Shown here piece after piece: positions 1 to 5,821 of a DNA stretch of 57,252 nucleotides (positions within the stretch are counted from its first letter, which is position 1; each line of letters opens with the position of its first letter). The notes beneath the pieces were generated by a model. It had not been told where the DNA came from. It made no database searches and saw only the letters and a list, made by a program, of their open reading frames with translations. The translations under genes and the position numbers were made by a program. This DNA is from Eubacteriales bacterium (GTDB lineage Bacteria > Bacillota > Clostridia > Peptostreptococcales > Anaerovoracaceae). The stretch is from positions 1-57,252 of the forward strand of contig JAQXJR010000041.1 of assembly GCA_029009055.1 (NCBI GenBank). The letters run 5' to 3'.

Positions 1-1
1 T

Positions 2-388
2 AACAAAAAGGCGATAGAAGACGCTCAGAAAGAAGCGGAGAAACTCGCTAAGATGAACGCTGACCAGAAGAAGGACTATGCTATGGAGCAGCTCAAAGAT
101 GAGAACGAGCGTCTAAAAGCTGAACATATGAAAGTGGAGCTTGGCCGCACAGCATCAGGCCATCTTAAAGAGAGTGGCATTGACGCGACGGATGACATAC
201 TGAGCTTCGTGGTTGGCACTGACGCGGAAGCGACTAAAGCCAACATCGATAAGTTCGTGAGCATCATCCAGGCACAGGTCAAAGCCGCTGAAGTGAAGAG
301 AGCGACCGGAAGTACGCCTAAGAGTTTCGGCGGAAATAAAACGCCGATTTCAGAGATCGATAAGAGGATAGCTAAGTACAGGCACTAG
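2..388 (+). CDS. Phage capsid scaffolding protein (DUF4355-like), 5' end missing
   Basis: The reading frame is open from base 2, so the gene starts before the window; the first ATG seen (53) is internal. The product is very rich in Lys, Glu and Ala and reads as a long coiled coil for about 60 residues, followed by a short Gly/Asn/Ser linker and a basic C-terminus (…SEIDKRIAKYRH). This layout, directly upstream of a major capsid gene, is that of the scaffolding proteins that guide procapsid assembly in tailed phages and are then removed. The family call rests on layout and position more than on a sharp motif. Confidence 0.75.
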   Translation, partial: NKKAIEDAQKEAEKLAKMNADQKKDYAMEQLKDENERLKAEHMKVELGRTASGHLKESGIDATDDILSFVVGTDAEATKANIDKFVSIIQAQVKAAEVKRATGSTPKSFGGNKTPISEIDKRIAKYRH

Positions 389-408
389 TTATCCCGTAAG
401 GAGGAAAC

Positions 409-1248
409 ATGAAAACCAATGATTTACTGCAGATATTCGCAGACGAGAATCAGAGCGCTAACGTAAGATCATATACACCGCAGTTCAAGGAGCTTCTCCA
501 GGCTGTCTTCGGAGCTCAGTCATATTTTGGAAACTTCTTCGGTGGGGGAGTAGAAGCGCTGGATGGCATCCAGCATAATTCTGTTGCTTTTTCAGTAAAG
601 ACATCAGATATCCCTGTAGTTATCGGAACAGCGTATAACACTGACGCTAATACAGGTTTTGGCACCGGCACTGGTAAAACATCCAGGTTCGGAGAAAGAA
701 AAGAAATAATCTACACAGACACAGAAGTTCCTTACGGATGGGACTGGTCATTCCATGAAGGAATAGACAGGCACACCGTAAATAATGACTTCGAGTCCGC
801 TGTTGCTGATAGGCTGGAGCTCCAGGCGAGAGCTAAGGTGACGATGTTCAACCAGCACGAAGGAAAGTTCATTTCTGAGTCCGCGGGTAAAACTATCGCT
901 TCCGGACAGGCAGCAGTAACTAAGGATAATGTCGCTGATATCTTCAATAAGCTCTCCGCGTATTTCGTAGACATCGAGGCTCAGGGGACTAAGGTGGCAG
1001 CGGTAACCCCTGAAGTATATAACGCTATCATCGATACAGGCCTTACGACTACATCCAAGGGATCTTCTGCCAATGTGGATGATAATACTATCCTGAAGTT
1101 CAAGGGCTTCGAGATAGAGGAAGTTCCTACCAGCCTCTTTCAGAAGAACGAGGTCGTATACGCGTATATCGCAGGTGTAGGCATGGTGCTTCTGGGGGCT
1201 GAAGAATTCCCCGAAAAACTTTCATACATAGTGACGGAGGTGCTGTGA
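409..1248 (+). CDS. Phage major capsid protein
   Basis: A 279-residue protein of a size usual for HK97-fold major capsid proteins, preceded by a strong AAGGAGGA ribosome site and starting 20 bases after the scaffold gene. It has the N-terminal region MKTNDLLQIF, a Gly-rich loop near residue 46, a central stretch with PYGWDWSFHEG and a C-terminal beta-rich part ending in KLSYIVTEVL. It should form the icosahedral shell. The gene is intact, in contrast to the portal and terminase genes downstream. Its stop codon overlaps the ATG of the next tiny ORF (TGATG). Assignment is by gene order and general resemblance to Firmicute siphophage capsid proteins. Confidence 0.8.
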   Translation: MKTNDLLQIFADENQSANVRSYTPQFKELLQAVFGAQSYFGNFFGGGVEALDGIQHNSVAFSVKTSDIPVVIGTAYNTDANTGFGTGTGKTSRFGERKEIIYTDTEVPYGWDWSFHEGIDRHTVNNDFESAVADRLELQARAKVTMFNQHEGKFISESAGKTIASGQAAVTKDNVADIFNKLSAYFVDIEAQGTKVAAVTPEVYNAIIDTGLTTTSKGSSANVDDNTILKFKGFEIEEVPTSLFQKNEVVYAYIAGVGMVLLGAEEFPEKLSYIVTEVL

Positions 1249-1313
1249 TGTCTGACGAGATACGCATAATATGCTTCGATGTTCGCTGGAGAGACTGGAC
1301 TTACGGTAGATGA
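1248..1313 (+). pseudogene. Start of a small phage gene (head-tail connector position), cut off at a deletion scar
   Basis: An ATG overlapping the capsid stop codon opens a 21-codon frame beginning MSDEIRI and then running out of meaning until a TGA at 1311. A short gene at this place after a capsid gene is normally a head-tail connector. After about seven codons the DNA joins, in another frame, the tail of a portal gene. I read this as the start of a connector gene left after a deletion; the identity of the lost gene is an inference from position. Confidence 0.5.
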
Positions 1314-1647
1314 CTTAGGATTTTCGGGGCAGAACCCTTCCAGCTTCGACGCGATCAGAGCGAGTCATGAAGATCTGAGGCTAGCGGCGCGCAAAGCGCA
1401 GAGGTCGTTCGGCACAGGCTTTTTGAATGCTGGTTACCTCGCGGCGTGTGTCAGAGACAAATACCCTTACAGGCGAAACCAGATATATATGACAAAGCCG
1501 ATATGGGAGCCGGTATTCGAGCCAGACGCATCTGCTATCGCGGCTATCGGTGATGCGGCGGTTAAAGTTAACCAGGCAGTCCCTGGATATTTTGGTAATG
1601 ACACGCTTAGAGATCTGACAGGTCTGGAAGGTGACGAGAATGGCTGA
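1270..1647 (+). pseudogene. Phage portal protein, C-terminal fragment only
   Basis: The frame gives YASMFAGETGLTVDDLGF then SSFDAIRASHEDLRLAARK and a C-terminus rich in aromatic residues. That is the usual end of a Firmicute phage portal protein, the dodecameric ring through which DNA is packed. Only about 120 of the usual 400-500 residues remain. An in-frame TAA at 1267 closes the frame upstream; an ATG at 1279 exists but has no good ribosome site. The portal end follows the capsid gene here, whereas portal normally precedes scaffold and capsid, so this is a rearranged remnant. Its end overlaps the next gene by 8 bases, as in an intact portal-MuF pair. Confidence 0.75.
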
Positions 1648-2776
1648 TATTTCCGCCATCGTGGCACGGTCTGTCGCTGAATATCGAAAGAGGATGCAGG
1701 AGAGCGAGGTCATCTCCAAGCTCACAAAGCGGCTTGATTCTGGGAGATTCAAAGACTTCAGCGCGTGCAATGAGTACAGCAGCAAAGCCGCTGACATTCT
1801 ATTCGACATCTATGAGGATGCGGCAGCAAATATCCCGGATCCTGACGAACGGCAAAAGCTGTTCCAGGCTATGTCTAAAGAGAATTACAAGTATGTCTCT
1901 CCGATGTTTCGGAAGGCGCAGGAGAAGTTCAATAAGGATTCTGACATTGGCTTGAAACCGATAAAACCAAAAGATAAAAGTATAGCAGACACTGAAGCTA
2001 TCGCTCAAAGTTCTATAAGCGAAGGAGACTCAAAAGGCTTCGAAGTCACGCGAAACGCCGCTAGGCTCATGTCTCAGTCCATCGTAGATAGAGGAATGCA
2101 GGAGAACGCAGCGTTTCAGTATGGAGCCGGCATGAAAGTCCTGGTAAGCCGTGAATATGATAATGTCGGTGTGCATACTACAGACAAAGGTGGCGGAGAA
2201 GTCTGCCACTGGTGCTTGGACCGCTGCGGAACCGATGTTCCGTATAACGAAGCCTATGCAAAAGGCATGTTTGAGCGGCATCCTGGCTGTGGGTGCGTGA
2301 TCACATACAAGAGTGCGAAAGGAACGTTCCGGCAGGGGAAAGGTCAGTGGGAAGGCAATAGCTGGAGCGAAAACCGGCGTGAGCAGATGATAAGGTTCAG
2401 CAGCCAAGGAGATAATATTGCTCAAGTTGCATCTCCAGCAATCACTAATTTTCGAAATGAATATATTGGGAGATCAGTAGGCGCGAAATCTCAGAATTAT
2501 GATATAATGGATTTGCAAACAGGAGAAAAATATCATCTTGCCGAGGGCACATATTTGCAAAATAAAGAAGTATTCGCTGGGAAGGGGACAAAAACTAAGT
2601 TCAGAGATGCACATAAATATGCCGAAAGATATGGTGGTAATGAACGCGATTGGCAACATGTAAAAGCAATAGGAATAATCAGCACGCAAGACGGGGATAG
2701 GAAAGCAAGTATTCATTGGGTACAGTGTGAAGGAATCGGAAAGAAGGAGATGTTTATCAAAGAATGGCTGGATTAA
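1640..2776 (+). CDS. MuF-type phage minor head protein with C-terminal toxin-like domain
   Basis: A 378-residue protein. I start it at ATG 1640, six bases after GGAAGGTG, not at the GTG at 1631. Residues 1-185 are helical; residues 189-219 carry the Cys/His cluster of MuF minor capsid proteins (CHWC, C196, HPGCGC). From about residue 295 a separate domain begins with YHLAEGTYLQNKEVFAGKG and includes RYGG, DWQHVKAIG, ASIHW and a final IKEWLD. I recall this C-terminal unit from phage minor head proteins and take it to be a polymorphic-toxin effector, perhaps a nuclease; H340, R354 and H359 are candidate functional residues. Base composition turns AT-rich at the start of this domain. The small gene at 2764 overlaps its end and is a likely immunity gene. 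Toxicity is an inference. Confidence 0.72.
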   Translation: MADISAIVARSVAEYRKRMQESEVISKLTKRLDSGRFKDFSACNEYSSKAADILFDIYEDAAANIPDPDERQKLFQAMSKENYKYVSPMFRKAQEKFNKDSDIGLKPIKPKDKSIADTEAIAQSSISEGDSKGFEVTRNAARLMSQSIVDRGMQENAAFQYGAGMKVLVSREYDNVGVHTTDKGGGEVCHWCLDRCGTDVPYNEAYAKGMFERHPGCGCVITYKSAKGTFRQGKGQWEGNSWSENRREQMIRFSSQGDNIAQVASPAITNFRNEYIGRSVGAKSQNYDIMDLQTGEKYHLAEGTYLQNKEVFAGKGTKTKFRDAHKYAERYGGNERDWQHVKAIGIISTQDGDRKASIHWVQCEGIGKKEMFIKEWLD

Positions 2777-2946
2777 AAGTTAAGTATATAGGGCCCGATT
2801 TGGTGGCATTGACAAGTGGGAAGGTCTACGATGTTATTTCCGTCGAGAAAGGGTGGTACAGAATCATGACGGAGTTGGAGGAAGATTATCTGTTTCCGCC
2901 TGAAGCTTTTGAAATAGTTGAAGATACGAAAAAAAGCATCCAGTGA
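2764..2946 (+). CDS. Small SH3-like protein, putative immunity partner of the MuF toxin
   Basis: A 60-residue protein (MAGLKVKYIGPDL…, then KGWYRI and DYLFPPEAFEIVE) that looks like one small beta barrel of the SH3 kind. It overlaps the last 13 bases of the MuF gene, with AAGGAG 14 bases upstream inside that gene. Small proteins of this shape commonly sit beside toxin-bearing phage genes. It shares the AT-rich composition of the toxin domain, which suggests the two travel together. Its stop codon lies inside a terminator hairpin. The immunity role is inferred from position only; a plain phage structural or regulatory protein is the alternative. Confidence 0.6.
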   Translation: MAGLKVKYIGPDLVALTSGKVYDVISVEKGWYRIMTELEEDYLFPPEAFEIVEDTKKSIQ

Positions 2947-2959
2947 TGGGTGCTTTTTT
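2929..2959 (+). terminator. Intrinsic terminator after the toxin/immunity pair
   Basis: AAAAAAGCATCC, a six-base loop, then GGGTGC followed by six Ts. The stop codon of the small gene falls in the loop. A very similar hairpin with the same flank (TTTTTTCATGC) recurs at 4657. Confidence 0.8.
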
Positions 2960-3050
2960 CATGCTCCGAAGAAGTTTGTTTTCTGGTGGTGTTAATGCAT
3001 ATCCGTTCTTCCGGAAATGAGTATATCAGAATTTGCATAAGGGATGAAAC

Positions 3051-3266
3051 ATGGATAATAAATCATTGTATAAAGCAATCAGAGATCTTAAAGCCGCCGC
3101 AAAGACAGTCTGCAATAATGCTGATAAAATAATTGGTGGATACCAAGGCCAGATGGATAGTGTAGACGTCAAAATCCGAATCAAAGGAGACAGCGTTCCA
3201 ATCATAACGGTGAACCAGACGTTGTGTCCGGACCACATTAAAGAGCTTTTTCAAGATAACTTATGA
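3051..3266 (+). CDS. Small phage protein of unknown function
   Basis: A 71-residue protein with a plausible ribosome site (AAGGGATG) just before its ATG. It has a helical N-terminus (YKAIRDLKAAAKTV) and a basic, beta-rich middle (DVKIRIKGD). No known domain is recognised. It overlaps the start of the HAD-like gene by four bases (ATGA), so the two are likely translated together. About 100 bases between the preceding terminator and this gene hold no other gene. Confidence 0.6.
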   Translation: MDNKSLYKAIRDLKAAAKTVCNNADKIIGGYQGQMDSVDVKIRIKGDSVPIITVNQTLCPDHIKELFQDNL

Positions 3267-3559
3267 TCGTCGCAGTTGATTTTGACGGTTGCCTGGCGGC
3301 CAAAGAGAAGGGAAAGCTGGTCCCGAATATGGGACTCATCCAGAATTTGAAGCGAAACCAGGCGTCGGGAAATACAGTTATATTATGGACATGCAGAGAA
3401 GGCAGGAGCTTGATGGAAGCTCTTGCCTTTTTACGTAGCTATGGATTTATCCCGAACTTCGTTAACTGCAACTGCCCAGAAGGGCTTAAGAAGCTCGGGC
3501 ATGATTCCAGGAAAATATATGCAGACATCTATCTGGACGATAAAGGGGTGAAGGTATGA
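3263..3559 (+). CDS. Small HAD-like phosphatase of phage type
   Basis: A 98-residue protein with the haloacid dehalogenase core. The N-terminal DFDG holds the two Asp of motif I (D6, D8). Motif II is the region LWTCREG, and an acidic C-terminal motif reads IYLDDK. It lacks a cap domain, as small phage-encoded HAD proteins do, and may act on nucleotides or other small phosphates. It overlaps the gene before it and the tiny ORF after it by ATGA-type junctions. Fold assignment is fairly safe; substrate is unknown. Confidence 0.7.
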   Translation: MIVAVDFDGCLAAKEKGKLVPNMGLIQNLKRNQASGNTVILWTCREGRSLMEALAFLRSYGFIPNFVNCNCPEGLKKLGHDSRKIYADIYLDDKGVKV

Positions 3560-3612
3560 TCAAGCATATCGGCGCAGGGCCGCCGTTATGGCCGATTACA
3601 GAAACGGATTGA
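3556..3612 (+). CDS. Tiny ORF in the phage late region
   Basis: An 18-residue frame (MIKHIGAGPPLWPITETD) whose ATG overlaps the HAD gene stop, with GTGAAGG upstream. It may be a true small gene or the start of a longer one lost by deletion, since the terminase remnant begins 13 bases on. No function can be assigned. Confidence 0.3.
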   Translation: MIKHIGAGPPLWPITETD

Positions 3613-3624
3613 TAGGGAGGGGTA

Positions 3625-4152
3625 ATGGCAGACAAGAGATATGGTCGCCAGACTCCCACACAATCTGTGGTACTGCCGTACACACATTCACACGGTGAAG
3701 ATGCTATAGAGCTGTACGGGCTCGTCCATGGTGAACAGATACTGCACACAGCACATAGGACCCCGACATCATCCTCTGCATTTTCCAGGCTGTATGACCT
3801 CATAACAAAGGCAGGGTATGAAGAAAAGAAAGATTTCTACGTATACCGTCAATATGGGTTGGAACTCATAGAGATTATAGATGGCTCGGGCGGTAAGGCG
3901 TCTTTTAGAACGAGGACTGCTAAAGGCGGCCTTGGTGAAGGTTTCGACATTCTTATCATAGACGAGGCGCAGGAGTACCAGAACGACCAGGAGACGACGC
4001 TTAAGTATCTGGTCTCATCGTCGATGAACCCACAAACGCTTCTTTGTGGAACGCCGCCAACACCGATATCCTCAGGAACAGTTCGTCGAAGCGATAGATT
4101 GTCAGCTATGCGTGGGCATATAGATATAGATTTACGTATACCACACAGTTAA
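3625..4152 (+). pseudogene. Phage terminase large subunit, internally deleted and truncated
   Basis: The frame starts MADKRYGRQTPTQSVVLPY after a strong GGGAGGGG site and matches the start of Firmicute terminase large subunits, the motor that packs phage DNA. It keeps HTAHRT, the GLGEGFD stretch and the Walker B-like ILIIDEAQEY, then GTPPTPISSGTV. Between AIELY and LVHGEQ (near base 3720) the segment that normally carries the Walker A P-loop, some 45-50 residues as I remember the family, is missing without loss of frame. After SSGTV (about 4083) the frame runs into unrelated residues and stops, so the nuclease domain is absent. It cannot be a working motor. The terminase lies after the portal/MuF genes, the reverse of normal order. 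Confidence 0.8.
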
Positions 4153-4332
4153 GAAGGTGATAAATATGGAGAGATTGATTCAGGAATAACAAATCTCCGC
4201 GCAGCAGTAGCGATGCTCACGGAGGTAATCTTAAAGCTTATTGATAAGCTGTAAGCAATTCTACGGGGAGCACAGCTCCCCACATTTTTCCATATCTTAT
4301 CACCTCTACATAAAATTAACAAGGAGGATGTC
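4153..4332 (+). other. Phage debris with a terminator
   Basis: No complete gene. One frame gives DSGITNLRAAVAMLTEVILKLIDKL before a stop at 4254. It resembles the tail of a small helical phage protein, but an in-frame TAA upstream and the lack of a proper start make it a fragment. It is followed by the hairpin at 4265. Confidence 0.4.
4265..4289 (+). terminator. Intrinsic terminator in the prophage remnant
   Basis: GGGGAGC, a three-base loop, GCTCCCC, then ACATTTTT: a seven-base-pair GC-rich stem with a T run. Confidence 0.7.
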
Positions 4333-4440
4333 ATGAGTAATACAAGCTGGCAAGTAAAGGACCGCTATAATAAAAAACATTATAAAAGGATAGTCGCCGA
4401 CCTTCCGATTGAATTAGTTGAAGCGTTCAAAAGCAAATGA
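4333..4440 (+). pseudogene. Short ribbon-helix-helix (Arc/CopG-like) protein, probably frameshifted
   Basis: An excellent AAGGAGGATGTC site precedes an ATG that opens a 35-residue frame: MSNTSWQVKDRYNKKHYKRI followed by VADLPIELVEAFKSK. The start and the DLPIELV strand-helix layout match phage ribbon-helix-helix regulators, but these are normally 50-60 residues. In the next frame the DNA continues (bases 4439-4481) with MNKSDVLVLERYYT, which resembles the missing second helix. I therefore read a one-base frameshift near 4436. A genuinely short protein cannot be excluded. Confidence 0.5.
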
Positions 4441-4477
4441 ATAAAAGCGATGTCTTAGTTCTTGAGAGGTACTATAC

Positions 4478-4633
4478 ATGAGGAATGATTATTGCGAGAA
4501 AAATGGCGTGATGATTACTTATTCTGATAATGATGTTGCATTCGAAGAATGTGATACAGCGAAAGCAATTCTGATTTCCAATGAGGGTAATATTATAGAC
4601 AATAATTTTTCGGATGATCCAGAGAAGACTTAG
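4478..4633 (+). CDS. Small acidic phage protein of unknown function
   Basis: A 51-residue protein (MRNDYCEKNGVMITYSDNDV…) starting at the stop of the frameshifted ribbon-helix-helix remnant (ATGA overlap), with GAGAGG upstream. It is acidic and appears beta-rich. No domain is recognised. Translational coupling to the preceding regulator remnant suggests it belonged to the same phage operon. Confidence 0.5.
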   Translation: MRNDYCEKNGVMITYSDNDVAFEECDTAKAILISNEGNIIDNNFSDDPEKT

Positions 4634-4656
4634 ATAATAAGGGAATATACATAACA

Positions 4657-4679
4657 GCATCCGCTCAGGATGCTTTTTT
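4657..4679 (+). terminator. Intrinsic terminator at the end of the prophage remnant
   Basis: GCATCC, a five-base loop, GGATGC and six Ts. Stem, T run and the following CATGC are nearly those of the terminator at 2929. Confidence 0.8.
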
Positions 4680-4810
4680 CATGCCATCGCTCCGCAAGTG
4701 CCGTCGCCGATGAGGCAGCGCGTTATGATGTCGATGCGTTGAAAAATCCTAGGAGCCGGGACGGAAGGCAGACCGGGTGGACTTTGCGGTTGAAAAAACG
4801 TTAATTAGAA
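4680..4810 (+). other. Residual phage DNA between the last phage gene and fruK
   Basis: No gene is supported. One frame reads ADEAARYDVDALKNPRSRDG and on to LRLKKR with a stop at 4801. It may be the C-terminus of a phage structural protein, but it lacks a start and has no clear family. No attachment-site repeat could be identified because the other prophage end lies outside the window. Confidence 0.35.
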
Positions 4811-4839
4811 TTGACTTACATTTTACCAGGTGTTATTTT
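4811..4839 (+). promoter_or_regulatory. Candidate promoter of the fruK cluster
   Basis: TTGACT, 17 bases, TATTTT. The start would lie about 75 bases before fruK, leaving a short leader. No DeoR-type fruR gene is next to it. Confidence 0.5.
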
Positions 4840-4921
4840 CAAATTAGGATAATGCGTGTACATTGGGCATACTATGCCATTTAATGTAGCTTTCACGCGC
4901 GAACGGTAAAGGAGGAAGTGG

Positions 4922-5821
4922 ATGATCTACACTGTGACATTCAATCCTGCAATCGATTATGTCGTGGCCATGGACGATTTCCGGCTCGGGGCGACGAACA
5001 GGGCCAGCCGGGAGGAATACTATTTCGGCGGCAAAGGGATAAACGTCTCTATCATCCTGAAACACCTGGGGATAGAAAGCGTAGCCTTAGGCTTCGTCAG
5101 CGGATTTACAGGCCAGGCGCTGGAAAACGGGCTTAAAGCAGAGGGCCTGGAGACGGATTTCATTAAGCTGGATAACGGTTTCACCCGGATAAACGTTAAG
5201 GTAAAGGGAGAGCAGGAGACGGAGATAAACGGCCAGGGGCCGGACATCAGTAAAGAAGCGGTGGACGAGCTTTTCGCTAAGCTCGATAATCTGACGTCGG
5301 ATGACATGCTCATAGTCTCCGGATCCGTGCCTTCATCCATGGATGAGGACATATACGAGAAGATACTTAAGAGAATGGACGAGCGCGGAGTCACAGTCAC
5401 TGTAGACGCCACAGGGAAACTCCTCATGAATGTGCTTAAGTACCATCCTTTCCTGATAAAGCCGAACGATCAGGAACTCGCAGACATGCTGGGGAAGCCT
5501 ATGGAGACGACGGAAGACATCATCCGTGGCGCTGAAGACCTGAGGAATATGGGCGGAAGGAACGTCCTCATATCCAGAGGAGCTAAGGGCGCCTGCCTGG
5601 TAACAGAAGACGGCCAGAACTTGACTATAGACGCCATCCCGGGTAAGGCTGTGAATACCGTGGGAGCGGGCGACTCCATGGTAGCGGGCTTCATAGCCGG
5701 ATACATGAAGACAGGCGACTACAGTTACGCACTTAAACTCGGTAACGCGGCGGGAGCTGCCACAGCATGCAGCCCGGGACTCGCGACCGGGGAAGAAATA
5801 GAAAGGAAGATGGATATATGA
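4922..5821 (+). CDS. fruK: 1-phosphofructokinase
   Basis: A 299-residue PfkB-family sugar kinase that phosphorylates fructose 1-phosphate, the product of the fructose PTS, to fructose 1,6-bisphosphate in the cytoplasm. It starts MIYTVTFNPAIDY, carries the substrate-binding YFGGKGINVS, and has the C-terminal signature GAGDSMVAGF at 248-257 with D251 as the catalytic base. Length is normal. AAAGGAGG precedes the ATG. Its stop overlaps the start of fruA (ATGA), so the two are translationally coupled. The absence of an adjacent fruR regulator is notable, since many Firmicute fru operons begin with one. Confidence 0.95.
   Translation: MIYTVTFNPAIDYVVAMDDFRLGATNRASREEYYFGGKGINVSIILKHLGIESVALGFVSGFTGQALENGLKAEGLETDFIKLDNGFTRINVKVKGEQETEINGQGPDISKEAVDELFAKLDNLTSDDMLIVSGSVPSSMDEDIYEKILKRMDERGVTVTVDATGKLLMNVLKYHPFLIKPNDQELADMLGKPMETTEDIIRGAEDLRNMGGRNVLISRGAKGACLVTEDGQNLTIDAIPGKAVNTVGAGDSMVAGFIAGYMKTGDYSYALKLGNAAGAATACSPGLATGEEIERKMDI

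Noticed and set aside
2950-3132. Possible 60-residue gene after the first phage terminator
   Set aside because: It begins inside the terminator T run, has no ribosome site and overlaps the better-supported 71-residue gene.
4634-4921. Right attachment site of the prophage
   Set aside because: No tRNA end or repeat is visible, and the left end lies outside the window, so no pair can be tested.
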